Shown piece by piece: positions 16,111-25,099 of a DNA stretch of 64,000 bases. Under the pieces are notes generated by a model, which was not told where the DNA came from, searched no databases, and saw only the letters and a program-made list of their open reading frames with translations. A program made the translations under genes and the position numbers. Positions within the stretch are counted from its first letter, which is position 1, and every line of letters begins with the position of its first letter. Origin of the DNA: CAXBDP01 sp041689935 (lineage in GTDB: Bacteria; Bacteroidota; Bacteroidia; Cytophagales; Cyclobacteriaceae); contig JBDNFI010000042.1 of NCBI GenBank assembly GCA_041689935.1, forward strand, positions 1-64,000, read 5' to 3'.

Positions 16111-19100
16111 ATGCTGAATTTCTTGACGAAAGGTTTAACCAAATTATTTGGTACTAAATCAGACAGAGACGTAAAGGAGTTATTGCCTTACGTTCAAAAG
16201 GTAAATGATGAATACGTTAAGTTACCTAAAATAAGCGATGATGAATTAAGGGCGGTTGCTCAAGCAATTCGTGATGAAATAGATGCTTACCTAAAAGAAA
16301 TTGACGATCAAATCGCCAATCAGAAAGAAAAGGCCGATAATACTCCAGATGCTGATCTTGATGCAAAAGAGGATATATTCAAAGAAGTAGATCGACTAGA
16401 ACTTGAGCGTAATAAAAAGCTCGAAGAAGTTTTAGAAATTGTCCTCCCGCGTGCTTTTGCGATCATCCGTGAAACCGCTCGAAGATTGAAAGAAAACGGC
16501 AAACTGGAAGTAACAGCATTGGATTATGATCGTGGATTTGCCATAAAATGCAAGCATGTTCAAATTGAGGGTGATAAAGCCATTTGGGGCAACAAATGGG
16601 TGGTTGCTGGCAATGAGCTAGAATGGGATATGCTGCACTACGATGTGCAAATTATAGGGGGCGTAGTATTGCATCAAGGTAAAGTAGCAGAAATGGCCAC
16701 AGGAGAAGGTAAAACACTTGTCGCTACCTTCCCTGCTTTCCTAAATGCGCTAGCACGAAGAGGAGTTCACATCGTAACCGTAAACGACTACCTTGCAAAG
16801 AGGGATTCCGAATGGATGGCTCCATTATTCCAGTTTTTTGGAATGAATGTAGACTGCATAGATAAGCATCAGTCCAACTCGGAAATGCGCCGCCAGGCAT
16901 ATTTGGCCGATATTACTTACGGTACCAATAATGAATTTGGCTTTGATTACTTAAGGGATAATATGTCTCGTGAGGTAAAAGATTTGGTGCAAAAAGGCCA
17001 TCACTTTGCTATGATCGATGAGGTCGATTCTGTGTTGATTGATGAAGCAAGAACACCGCTCATTATTTCAGGGCCAGTTCCAAAAGGCGATCAGCATGAA
17101 TTCCATGAGATGAAGCCTAGGATTGCCAAATTAGTTGACGTTCAAAAGAAATTAATCGGCCAATATCTGAATGAAGCCAAAAAGCTCATTGCTGACGGAA
17201 ACGAAGCTGAAGGGGGTACAGCCTTATTTAGAGTGCATAGAGGTTTTCCAAAATACAAGCCACTTATCAAGTTCTTAAGCGAAGCTGGCATGCGTTCGAT
17301 CCTGCAAAAAACCGAAAACTATTATTTAGCTGATAATTCTCGTTTGATGCCTGAGGCTGATGAGCCACTTTACTTCACCATTGAGGAAAAGAGCAATCAG
17401 GTGCAAATGACAGAAAAGGGAACAGAACTAATTACAGCGGAAGGCGAAGATATTAATTTCTTCATATTGCCTGATATTGGATTTGAAACTCACCAAATTA
17501 GTAAGGCGGAAGATTTAACACCAGAAGAAAAGAAGACGCAAAAGGATCAACTTATCAAAGATTATTCGATAAAAGGGCAAAGGATACACACCATTAACCA
17601 ATTGTTGAAAGCGTATACGCTGTTCGAAAAGGATACTGAATACATTCTTGCCGATAGCAAAGTAAAAATAGTTGATGAGCAAACAGGTAGGGTCTTGGAT
17701 GGCCGCAGGTATTCTGATGGCTTGCATCAAGCGATAGAAGCGAAGGAAAATGTGAAAGTAGAAGATGCCTCACAAACCTATGCGACCATTACTTTGCAAA
17801 ACTACTTCCGTATGTATCACAAGCTAAGTGGTATGACGGGTACTGCAGAGACAGAAGCAGGTGAATTTTGGGAAATTTATAAGCTTGATGTAGTTGTAAT
17901 TCCTACTAATAGACCCATAGTCCGTGATGATCGCCAAGATTTTGTTTTCAAAACAACGAGAGAAAAATTCAACGCGGTAGCAAACGAAATACAAGATCTT
18001 ACTGCTAAAGGTAGGCCAGTCCTTGTCGGTACTACTTCTGTAGAAATTTCTGAGCTATTGAGCAGGATGCTTACCATTAAGAAAATAACGCATCAGGTAT
18101 TGAATGCTAAACAACACCAGCGAGAAGCTGAAATTGTGGCGGGAGCAGGACAGCCTGGAGCGGTGACGATAGCTACCAACATGGCAGGTAGAGGTACCGA
18201 TATCAAATTGAGCGCAGACTCTAAAAAGGCGGGAGGTTTGGCGATTATAGGTACCGAACGCCACGAATCAAGGCGAGTAGATAGGCAGCTGAGAGGTAGA
18301 TCGGGCCGCCAAGGGGATCCTGGATCTACTCAATTCTTTGTTTCTTTAGAGGATAACCTAATGCGTCTTTTTGGGTCCGAAAGAATTGCTAAACTAATGG
18401 ATCGATTGGGTCTAGAGGATGGGGAAGTTATTCAGCATTCTATGATCACAAAATCCATCGAAAGAGCCCAAAAGAAAGTAGAAGAAAACAACTTTGGAAT
18501 ACGAAAGCGATTGCTCGAATACGATGATGTAATGAACTCTCAACGAGAGGTTATATACAAAAAGCGTAGAAATGCACTATTTGGTGCGCGACTTTCTTTG
18601 GACATCGTCAATATGATGTTTGATACCTGTGAAAGTATTGTAAATAAAGCAAAAGCCTCGGAGGATCTTGAGGCATTCAAATTGGATACGATAAGTTTGT
18701 TGGGGATTTCATACGAGCTTGAAGAAGCTGAATTGAAGGCCATTAACCCAAGTGATTTGGCATACAAGCTATTTGACGAAACCTACAAGGGATATCAAGA
18801 TAAGAATGCGAAAGTGTGTCTAATGGCCGTGCCAGTGCTACGCAGTGTGTTAGAAAACCGCGGTGCAACTGTCAAGGAAATCCTTGTTCCCTTCTCTGAT
18901 GGCAATAAACAAATTGGTGTGATCGCCGATTTGAAAAAATCTGTAGATTCAAATGGAGAAGAGTTAATCCATAGCATGGAGAAAGCATCCACTTTGGCAA
19001 TAATTGACAATGTATGGAAGGAACATTTGAGAGATATGGATGATTTGAAGCAATCTGTGCAGAATGCGGTTTATGAGCAGAAAGATCCTTTGCTAATCTA

Positions 19101-19479
19101 CAAGTTCGAAGCATTTGAGCTATTCAAAAAGCTTACAGAAAGAATAAATGAAGAGTCGGTTACTTTCTTGAGCAAAGCCATCCTCCCGCTTAAGCCAAAT
19201 GATGATGTGAAAGAAGCAAAAGCTGCTAAACAAAGAGAGCAAAATTACAAAGAGAGTAAAGAGGATTCAAAATCATTACTTTCTAGAGGAAGCGGAGCTC
19301 CAATTCCTGCAAATCGCCCACCAGTAGAGAAGACAATGCCTATTAAATCGGAAAAAATAATGGGCCGAAATGATAAAGTGACTGTTCAGTATCCGGATGG
19401 CACATTGAAAAAGGATGTAAAATTTAAAACCGTAGAGGAAGACGTTAAGAGTAATCGTTGTGTAATTATCGACTCCTAA
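16111..19479 (+). CDS. secA: Preprotein translocase ATPase SecA
   Basis: Motor that drives unfolded proteins through SecYEG. 1122 residues, longer than E. coli (901) because of insertions, including an acidic N-terminal stretch (about 60-110) and a long segment (about 350-480). Walker A is MATGEGKT (Lys201), and the DEAD-type motif is in DEVDSVLIDEARTPL. Downstream helicase motifs include GTTSVEISELLSRML, TNMAGRGTDIKL and GRSGRQGDPG. The C-terminal CxCxxHC zinc domain that binds SecB is missing; the protein ends VEEDVKSNRCVIIDS. Three octamers fall inside it (16443, 18229, 19182) in different codon phases. Confidence 0.96.
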   Translation: MLNFLTKGLTKLFGTKSDRDVKELLPYVQKVNDEYVKLPKISDDELRAVAQAIRDEIDAYLKEIDDQIANQKEKADNTPDADLDAKEDIFKEVDRLELERNKKLEEVLEIVLPRAFAIIRETARRLKENGKLEVTALDYDRGFAIKCKHVQIEGDKAIWGNKWVVAGNELEWDMLHYDVQIIGGVVLHQGKVAEMATGEGKTLVATFPAFLNALARRGVHIVTVNDYLAKRDSEWMAPLFQFFGMNVDCIDKHQSNSEMRRQAYLADITYGTNNEFGFDYLRDNMSREVKDLVQKGHHFAMIDEVDSVLIDEARTPLIISGPVPKGDQHEFHEMKPRIAKLVDVQKKLIGQYLNEAKKLIADGNEAEGGTALFRVHRGFPKYKPLIKFLSEAGMRSILQKTENYYLADNSRLMPEADEPLYFTIEEKSNQVQMTEKGTELITAEGEDINFFILPDIGFETHQISKAEDLTPEEKKTQKDQLIKDYSIKGQRIHTINQLLKAYTLFEKDTEYILADSKVKIVDEQTGRVLDGRRYSDGLHQAIEAKENVKVEDASQTYATITLQNYFRMYHKLSGMTGTAETEAGEFWEIYKLDVVVIPTNRPIVRDDRQDFVFKTTREKFNAVANEIQDLTAKGRPVLVGTTSVEISELLSRMLTIKKITHQVLNAKQHQREAEIVAGAGQPGAVTIATNMAGRGTDIKLSADSKKAGGLAIIGTERHESRRVDRQLRGRSGRQGDPGSTQFFVSLEDNLMRLFGSERIAKLMDRLGLEDGEVIQHSMITKSIERAQKKVEENNFGIRKRLLEYDDVMNSQREVIYKKRRNALFGARLSLDIVNMMFDTCESIVNKAKASEDLEAFKLDTISLLGISYELEEAELKAINPSDLAYKLFDETYKGYQDKNAKVCLMAVPVLRSVLENRGATVKEILVPFSDGNKQIGVIADLKKSVDSNGEELIHSMEKASTLAIIDNVWKEHLRDMDDLKQSVQNAVYEQKDPLLIYKFEAFELFKKLTERINEESVTFLSKAILPLKPNDDVKEAKAAKQREQNYKESKEDSKSLLSRGSGAPIPANRPPVEKTMPIKSEKIMGRNDKVTVQYPDGTLKKDVKFKTVEEDVKSNRCVIIDS

Positions 19480-19485
19480 TTTTTT

Positions 19486-19998
19486 ATGAAAAGGATAAAT
19501 GGCTTATTAATCGTATTGCTAATAATAGCATTTGCAAGCTGTGTCCCTGCAAAGAGCAGTAAGTCGCCTAGTCTTCCAGCGAGCTATTCAGAAGACTTAT
19601 CGAGCCTGCGTATGAAACCTCAATCTGTAGCAGAAAAGGAGGAAGTAATGCAGACCACCAAGTCGCCTTTTGTAACACCCACAAGCGATGTTACACGTGA
19701 TGTAAATATCGTGCTGGATTCCTTGACTGCCAAAAATAGGAATAGAGGCTTTTTAGAGGGATATTCGATTCAAGTGTATTCTGGTGGCAGCAGGACATTG
19801 GCAACAGAAACTCGGAGTAAAATTATGGAAGCCAATGAGGACATCAACCCAGAAATTACCTACGAGCAGCCAAATTATAAGGTGAAGATCGGTTTTTATG
19901 CAGAAAGGGTTGAGGCTCTACAAATTTATCAATTGTTGAAACCTGACTATCCAAGTACGTTGATCGTTCCTGAAAGGAGGAGTTTGAGAAATGAATGA
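19486..19998 (+). CDS. SPOR-like lipoprotein
   Basis: 170 residues, with a signal segment ending AFASC (lipobox, Cys about 19), a low-complexity linker (about 20-90), then GYSIQVYSGGSRTLATETRS...YKVKIGFYAERVEALQIY (about 96-155). This has the spacing and aromatic pattern of a SPOR (sporulation-related, peptidoglycan-binding) repeat. It begins 6 bases after secA and overlaps the M20 gene by 8 bases. It is likely an outer-membrane lipoprotein touching peptidoglycan. The SPOR call is by pattern only. Confidence 0.65.
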   Translation: MKRINGLLIVLLIIAFASCVPAKSSKSPSLPASYSEDLSSLRMKPQSVAEKEEVMQTTKSPFVTPTSDVTRDVNIVLDSLTAKNRNRGFLEGYSIQVYSGGSRTLATETRSKIMEANEDINPEITYEQPNYKVKIGFYAERVEALQIYQLLKPDYPSTLIVPERRSLRNE

Positions 19999-21181
19999 TT
20001 TGAAAAGCAAAGTACAAGAGCTAGCAAAGCAATTGGCTCCTTCAGTAATTGGAATTCGCAGACATTTGCATGCAAATCCCGAACTATCCTTTCAAGAATT
20101 TGAAACGGCTTCATTTGTGGAAGCAGAATTAAGGAGCATTGGCTTAAATCCAACCATTGGAGTGGCGGGAACTGGGCTAACGGCGCTCATTGAAGGAAGG
20201 AACCCATCAAAGAAAGTGGTTGCCCTGAGGGCAGATATGGATGCTTTACCGATTATTGAAGCGAACGAAGTGCCGTACCGATCTACAAAGCCAGGAGTAA
20301 TGCATGCTTGTGGTCATGATGCCCATACATCATCTCTTTTGGGTGCAGCGCGTATTTTGCATAGTTTACGCAATGATTTTGAAGGAAGTATTAAATTGAT
20401 TTTCCAACCTGGAGAAGAGGTGGCTCCTGGTGGTGCTTCATTAATGATAAAGGATGGGGCATTGCAAAATCCTGCACCAAAAGCTATTCTTGGTCAACAT
20501 GTAATGCCGCTTATTCCTGTTGGCAAAGTAGGTTTTCGATCAGGCTTGTATATGGCGAGTGCAGATGAGATATATATTACCGTAAGAGGTAAAGGTGGCC
20601 ATGCTGCTATGCCAGATAATACCGTCGATCCAATTTTAATTAGTGCTCATTTAATCGTGGCCTTACAGCAAATTGTAAGTAGAAACGCAAATCCAAAGGT
20701 TCCTTCTGTTCTTTCTTTCGGGCATATTGAAGGCTTAGGTGCTACCAATGTAATTCCTAATGAGGTGAAGATTAAAGGGACTTTTCGAACCTTAAATGAG
20801 AAATGGAGGGCGGATGCAAAATTGCGAATTCGTAAATTGGCCGAAGGACTTGCGCAAAGCATGGGAGGCCAATGTGAGGTAAATATTGTGGATGGCTACC
20901 CATATTTAGAAAATGAACCTGAGTTGACTAATCGTTCGAAAATTGCTGCCATTGATTATCTAGGTGCTACCAACGTTCTTGATTTGGATATTTGGATGGC
21001 TTCGGAAGACTTCTCCTATTATTCTCAAGAAATTGACGCTTGCTTTTATAGATTAGGAACCAGAAATGAAGAAAAGGGAATCATATCAGGTGTTCATACT
21101 CCAACATTTGATATAGACGAAGATTCCCTCGAAATTGGAGCAGGCTTAATGGCTTGGTTGGCCATTTCAGAGTTAGCATAA
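19991..21181 (+). CDS. M20 family amidohydrolase (N-acyl-amino-acid hydrolase type)
   Basis: Zinc-dependent hydrolase of the AbgB/hippurate hydrolase/IAA-amino acid hydrolase group (M20D). 396 residues. Metal ligands are visible in HACGHDAH (Cys107, His109, His112) and GEEVAPGG (Glu142/Glu143). The dimerisation domain sits in the middle (about 185-300), and GVHTPTFDIDE near the end holds the last His. The natural substrate cannot be read from sequence; candidates are N-acyl or N-acetyl amino acids. The start overlaps the SPOR lipoprotein stop region, implying coupled translation. Confidence 0.9.
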   Translation: MNDLKSKVQELAKQLAPSVIGIRRHLHANPELSFQEFETASFVEAELRSIGLNPTIGVAGTGLTALIEGRNPSKKVVALRADMDALPIIEANEVPYRSTKPGVMHACGHDAHTSSLLGAARILHSLRNDFEGSIKLIFQPGEEVAPGGASLMIKDGALQNPAPKAILGQHVMPLIPVGKVGFRSGLYMASADEIYITVRGKGGHAAMPDNTVDPILISAHLIVALQQIVSRNANPKVPSVLSFGHIEGLGATNVIPNEVKIKGTFRTLNEKWRADAKLRIRKLAEGLAQSMGGQCEVNIVDGYPYLENEPELTNRSKIAAIDYLGATNVLDLDIWMASEDFSYYSQEIDACFYRLGTRNEEKGIISGVHTPTFDIDEDSLEIGAGLMAWLAISELA

Positions 21182-21192
21182 AGCTTGGCTAC

Positions 21193-22326
21193 TTAATCAG
21201 GCCAAACCATATTTATCAACTCTGTTCGCATTGTTTCGTTAATCGATAAAGCCAATATAATGGAGACTAATAATCCTATGCCTGCATAAAGTGCGTCCTT
21301 TCGAACCAGCCCTAATGCTTTCTGAATTCCTTTTACTCTTCTTGCTGGGTTAGTTTTCATCATATTGATGGCAATTTCCCTCCCGCCCAATAGGCCTAAG
21401 AATACCCAGGTGGTACTTATGGGAATAGTGCTTATCACCTTGAGATAGAAGAGTAATGCTGCGTAAACGATATCTACAATGGTTGCAGCTCTTACATCTG
21501 TCACATCTGCTTTTTCATTTACAATTCCTTGAATTTTATCGCCTTTCAAATAAAACAACACACCTAGACCAGCGAAGAGGTAGCCAGCCATAATTAGAAA
21601 CTCCCACAACTCTAACTGTCTTGGCAAAACAACGGCGATATTAGAAACATCTTGCATAATCCATACTGCCCACAAAGTACCGCTAGTGATCCATTGGAAG
21701 GGTGTCCACCATTTGCTGGCAGCTTTATTTTTCACTTTATTTTCCAACCACCTAGTGATCAGAACCCAGATAATGATTGCTACAAAAAAGGCTAATATAT
21801 AGCCCGTGAAACTTTTCAACAAGATACTTCCGATAGAGCTGCTTCTGGTAGAAAAAGCACTTAATAGCAAAATGGACGTAGACACAGGCATCCTGAGCCG
21901 GGTAAGGATAAGTAAGATAATCGGGGCGGCAACCTGCAAAAATTCAAAAGTAGCTGGCGCTACATCAAGGCCGGGCGTGTTCAAGCGTTGATAGGATACA
22001 TCGCCATCATTTACAACAAAACTATAGGTAAGGGTGATGACAAATATGCTACCCATGTAGAGCCAAAGCCAATACCATTTACGATTTCCGTTGGAAGAAA
22101 TAAACGTTCCGATAGTTTGAATACTATCGTTGGCTATAGCTGAGTATCCTGCAAGTAGAAATGCCAACCACATCGCTAAGGTCGGATTTTTAAAAACCAA
22201 CCCACTGATAACTAAAAGACCAATTATTATAATTAGAAATCCTCTTTCTTTCCTTATGTTAGTATTAAGCCTCGACAATGCACTAGTTCCTACAGAGGAA
22301 GACGGAGTTGATTGCTTTGATGACAT
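21193..22326 (-). CDS. Divergent PiT-like membrane permease
   Basis: 377 residues with about nine or ten hydrophobic segments, so an inner-membrane protein. Two internal motifs resemble the inverted repeats of inorganic phosphate (PiT) permeases: YSAIANDSIQTIGTFISSN (about 60-78), recalling GANDVANA, and PISTTWVFLGLLGGREIAIN (about 304-323), recalling P-STTH...G. Another Pro-Ser-Thr segment, RMPVSTSILLLSAF, lies at about 144-157. The PiT link is by pattern and not certain; an uncharacterised family of related fold is the alternative. Convergent with the amidohydrolase. An octamer (21379-21386) encodes GRE in the second motif. Confidence 0.5.
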   Translation of the reverse strand: MSSKQSTPSSSVGTSALSRLNTNIRKERGFLIIIIGLLVISGLVFKNPTLAMWLAFLLAGYSAIANDSIQTIGTFISSNGNRKWYWLWLYMGSIFVITLTYSFVVNDGDVSYQRLNTPGLDVAPATFEFLQVAAPIILLILTRLRMPVSTSILLLSAFSTRSSSIGSILLKSFTGYILAFFVAIIIWVLITRWLENKVKNKAASKWWTPFQWITSGTLWAVWIMQDVSNIAVVLPRQLELWEFLIMAGYLFAGLGVLFYLKGDKIQGIVNEKADVTDVRAATIVDIVYAALLFYLKVISTIPISTTWVFLGLLGGREIAINMMKTNPARRVKGIQKALGLVRKDALYAGIGLLVSIILALSINETMRTELINMVWPD

Positions 22327-22503
22327 TTATAAGGATTTATTTACTTATGATGGTAAAATATGGCGGGTCACAAATTGCTGCACAAAAGTAGAAATTGTTT
22401 TCAGATTTAATGTTACCAAATTGTTAACCTCAAAATTCTCAATGGTTTATTATAATAATTTTTGCTCTTAGGTTAATAAATTTCTATTGACTAATTATTT
22501 GCC

Positions 22504-22511
22504 TAACTTTG
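22504..22511 (+). promoter_or_regulatory. Putative -7 element for the holin-X-like gene run
   Basis: TAACTTTG matches TAnnTTTG, 38 bases upstream of the ATG at 22549. Confidence 0.5.
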
Positions 22512-22548
22512 ATTACGTTAAAAAGGGTGATTTTAACCTTTAAATAAG

Positions 22549-22953
22549 ATGAAATTGTTTGGATTACCGAAATTGGAGGACTTAGTACAAAACTTAATCG
22601 GGTTTCTCGAAACCCGAATAGATCTTTTCAAAATGGAGGCCAAGGAAGAACTTGCAAAGGGAATCTCTCGATTTCTACTCTTTACATTTTTTTTGCTCAC
22701 GTTCAGCCTTTTTGTGATTTTTGCAAGTATTACACTTTCTCTCTATCTTAATAGTGTTTTTGGAAATACATTTTTTGGATTCGGTATTGTAGCCATAGCG
22801 TATTTGTTATTTTTTGCAGTTTTGTATTTGACAAGAAATGCTCCCTTTTGGCAGCAAATAATTTATAAAATGATTAATTATTCAGCTGAATCAATCGATA
22901 AAGAAAATGGAAGATCTGGAGATAAAAAAGAAGATTCTCAGCCAGAAGAGTGA
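22549..22953 (+). CDS. Holin-X/YqjE-like membrane protein
   Basis: 134 residues: an amphipathic N-terminal helix (LVQNLIGFLETRIDLFKMEAKEELAKG cut into heptads, about 11-40), two membrane segments (about 43-68 and 76-95), and a charged tail. This layout is that of the holin superfamily III / YqjE proteins (PF07332-like), widespread housekeeping membrane proteins despite the phage-derived name. It overlaps the next gene by 47 bases. No phage genes are nearby, so a lytic role is unlikely. The function of this family is unclear. Confidence 0.65.
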   Translation: MKLFGLPKLEDLVQNLIGFLETRIDLFKMEAKEELAKGISRFLLFTFFLLTFSLFVIFASITLSLYLNSVFGNTFFGFGIVAIAYLLFFAVLYLTRNAPFWQQIIYKMINYSAESIDKENGRSGDKKEDSQPEE

Positions 22954-23284
22954 GGATTATCTACTGAAGATGGATTCTCAAATTGGCGATATTAAGAGCG
23001 ATCTTAATAAATGGGGAAAGGTTCTTGCTGTTGCCGGTGGTGCAATGATTGTTTCATATTGGCTGTTCAGTGGGAAAAAGGGTAAGTCAAAGAAGAAAGC
23101 TGCTCTAAAATTAAATGATCAGCAATATTATTATCCAGAGCCTTTACGGCAAGAATCTGGATTGTTACGAGAAATAAAGCATCAAGCGGCTTACATGATT
23201 GTTGCTTTTGCAAAACAAAAATTAGTTGACTATTTGTCATCGATCAACAATAATTCTACTAGTGAACAAGAAAATACTCAGTAA
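22907..23284 (+). CDS. Hypothetical single-span protein
   Basis: 125 residues: a charged helical N-terminus (SQIGDIKSDLNKWGKVL), one short membrane segment (VLAVAGGAMIVSYWLF, about 38-53), a very basic stretch (SGKKGKSKKKA) and a hydrophilic tail. With the preceding YqjE-like protein it recalls the YqjD/YqjE/YqjK membrane cluster of other bacteria, though sequence similarity is not evident. It overlaps both its neighbours, indicating one transcript with the prenylglyceryl phosphate synthase. Confidence 0.6.
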   Translation: MEDLEIKKKILSQKSEDYLLKMDSQIGDIKSDLNKWGKVLAVAGGAMIVSYWLFSGKKGKSKKKAALKLNDQQYYYPEPLRQESGLLREIKHQAAYMIVAFAKQKLVDYLSSINNNSTSEQENTQ

Positions 23285-24032
23285 TCTTCAGCACCTAAGT
23301 CGGGAGGGTAAAAAGGCCTTTGCGGTATTAATAGACCCAGATAAGGTATTAGATACTAATACGCTACAGCGATTGGCGCACATGAGCGTAGAAAATAAGA
23401 TCGATTACTTTTTGGTTGGAGGGAGTCTGCTCACGCATAACAATCTCTATCAGGTAGTGCAATGGCTGAAGGATCATACAGATATTCCAGTGGTTTTGTT
23501 TCCCGGCAACAGCATGCAGATCGATCTACGGGCTGATGGCATTTTATTTATTTCTTTAATTTCTGGTAGAAATCCTGAATTACTCATTGGTCAGCATGTG
23601 ATAGCAGCACCTCTATTGAAAAGAAGCCAATTGGAAATTGTGCCGACTGGTTATATGCTTATTGACTCAGGGCATCCTACAAGTGCAAGTTATATGAGCC
23701 ACACATTACCAATTCCTTCTGATAAGCCATCACTGGCTGCTTGTACTGCCATGGCGGGTGAGATGCTAGGCATGCAATTGATATATATGGATGCTGGCAG
23801 TGGATCAAAAAGACCGATTGATGCTAAAATGATTTCGATGGTGCAACGATCTGTAAATGTACCTTTGATTGTGGGCGGTGGAATAACTTCAGCCGAAAAG
23901 GCTCAAATTGCCATGGAAGCCGGTGCGGACGTGATAGTAGTAGGAAATGGGATAGAAAAAAACCTCAATCTTTTGATTGAGGTTTCTGAAAAAGTGAATT
24001 TGTTTAATTCTCTATTAGACGTTCATAAGTGA
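23262..24032 (+). CDS. Geranylgeranylglyceryl/heptaprenylglyceryl phosphate synthase (PcrB/GGGPS family)
   Basis: TIM-barrel prenyltransferase that joins a polyprenyl diphosphate to sn-glycerol-1-phosphate, the first committed step of archaeal-type ether lipids. It is also found in many Bacteroidota. Recognisable blocks: AVLIDPDKV, YFLVGGSLLTHNNL, VVLFPGNSMQI, FISLISGRNPELLIGQH, YMDAGSGSKRPID and LIVGGGITSAEKA. I prefer the GTG start at 23262 (VNKKILSNLQHLSREGKKAF), which gives about 256 residues, over the ATG at 23226, whose extra residues look unrelated. It overlaps the preceding gene by 23 bases and the convergent AraC-type gene by 18. The prenyl length used cannot be told by reading. Confidence 0.85.
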   Translation: MNKKILSNLQHLSREGKKAFAVLIDPDKVLDTNTLQRLAHMSVENKIDYFLVGGSLLTHNNLYQVVQWLKDHTDIPVVLFPGNSMQIDLRADGILFISLISGRNPELLIGQHVIAAPLLKRSQLEIVPTGYMLIDSGHPTSASYMSHTLPIPSDKPSLAACTAMAGEMLGMQLIYMDAGSGSKRPIDAKMISMVQRSVNVPLIVGGGITSAEKAQIAMEAGADVIVVGNGIEKNLNLLIEVSEKVNLFNSLLDVHK

Positions 24033-24938
24033 TTCTCTACGACGCATCTTGCCTGCTGGTATGCCAAACATCATTTTGAATCTTCTACAGAAATAAGCCG
24101 TGTCTTTATAGCCTATTTCATGTCCAATATCACGGATACTCTTTTTGGTAGTTCTAAGTAGGTTTACTGCTTCCTCCATGCGTTGATATTCAATATAATC
24201 CTGAGGATTGATACCTGTTAGCATTTTGAAATATTGACCTACGTAATCTTCAGATACATTCGCAACTCTAGCCAATACCTTGTTGGATAGATCACCGCCT
24301 AATTCTTCCTTAATATAAGCAAAGATATCAATGAGACGCGGATCCTTAAAGTAGGTCGAATTTGTTGTAAGTTGCTCTACAAACATGCGGTTGTCAAGGA
24401 GATGGCGTATAACTTCTACTACGATTTGCTCCATTAGTAAGCTAACAACTCTATCTTTACCTGGCTTATGTGAATGCTTCTCACTTATAAGCTTTTCTAT
24501 CAGGTCAACTACTTTTTGATTATTTCGAATGACGAAAGGTGGAATATCTAAGGAGGTAAAAAAGTTTACAGAATTGAAAACTTTAGTTTCAAATGATATA
24601 GAACTGTAAAACTCAGAGTTTTTGTCTTTAGAATCTTCAGCAGTGAACGTGCTGAGGTATTTCTTCTTCGTAGTTAAAAACTCATCGTTGGATAGACGAA
24701 CAGATGGACCAGTGCCGAAGGTAATCGTAGTCGTTCTGCCGGCAGGCATAAACAATACTTCTTCTGCCATTGCAACCTCATCGTATTTACCAAACCTTAC
24801 ACCACACTTATTCAATAAAACGATGCTATTTTCTACATCGTAATAATTGTCAACGGTAATCGGGTGTAATACTTTCGTTTTGGAAGCTTTAAGAAACTTA
24901 ATCCCTAAAGATTCAATTATTTTATTATAATCTTCCAT
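24015..24938 (-). CDS. AraC family transcriptional regulator
   Basis: 307 residues. The last 100 residues form the two-helix-turn-helix AraC DNA-binding domain: LARVANVSEDYVGQYFKMLTG and IRDIGHEIGYKDTAYFCRRF, with FGIPAGKMRRR at the end. The N-terminal 200 residues form a sensing domain without a motif that I can assign. It has its own gap of about 160 bases upstream and overlaps the GGGPS gene at the 3' ends. Targets are unknown; the adjacent acyl-CoA dehydrogenase on the same strand is one candidate. Confidence 0.85.
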   Translation of the reverse strand: MEDYNKIIESLGIKFLKASKTKVLHPITVDNYYDVENSIVLLNKCGVRFGKYDEVAMAEEVLFMPAGRTTTITFGTGPSVRLSNDEFLTTKKKYLSTFTAEDSKDKNSEFYSSISFETKVFNSVNFFTSLDIPPFVIRNNQKVVDLIEKLISEKHSHKPGKDRVVSLLMEQIVVEVIRHLLDNRMFVEQLTTNSTYFKDPRLIDIFAYIKEELGGDLSNKVLARVANVSEDYVGQYFKMLTGINPQDYIEYQRMEEAVNLLRTTKKSIRDIGHEIGYKDTAYFCRRFKMMFGIPAGKMRRRESLMNV

Positions 24939-25099
24939 GGCATTTTCTTTAGTAAAGTGGATTTTGATTTATAGGGTTTTGTAATATTTCACTTAAAACT
25001 AACCAGAATATTTGAAAGTTGCAACCATAGAGCCAATATTCAGTTAAGCATAAATCTAAATATTTGTAAATCAGCTATTTATAAATAAAAAATTTATGA

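Noticed and set aside
22549..22953. Phage lysis gene
   Set aside because: The holin-like architecture is a housekeeping membrane family; no endolysin, integrase or phage structural gene is nearby.
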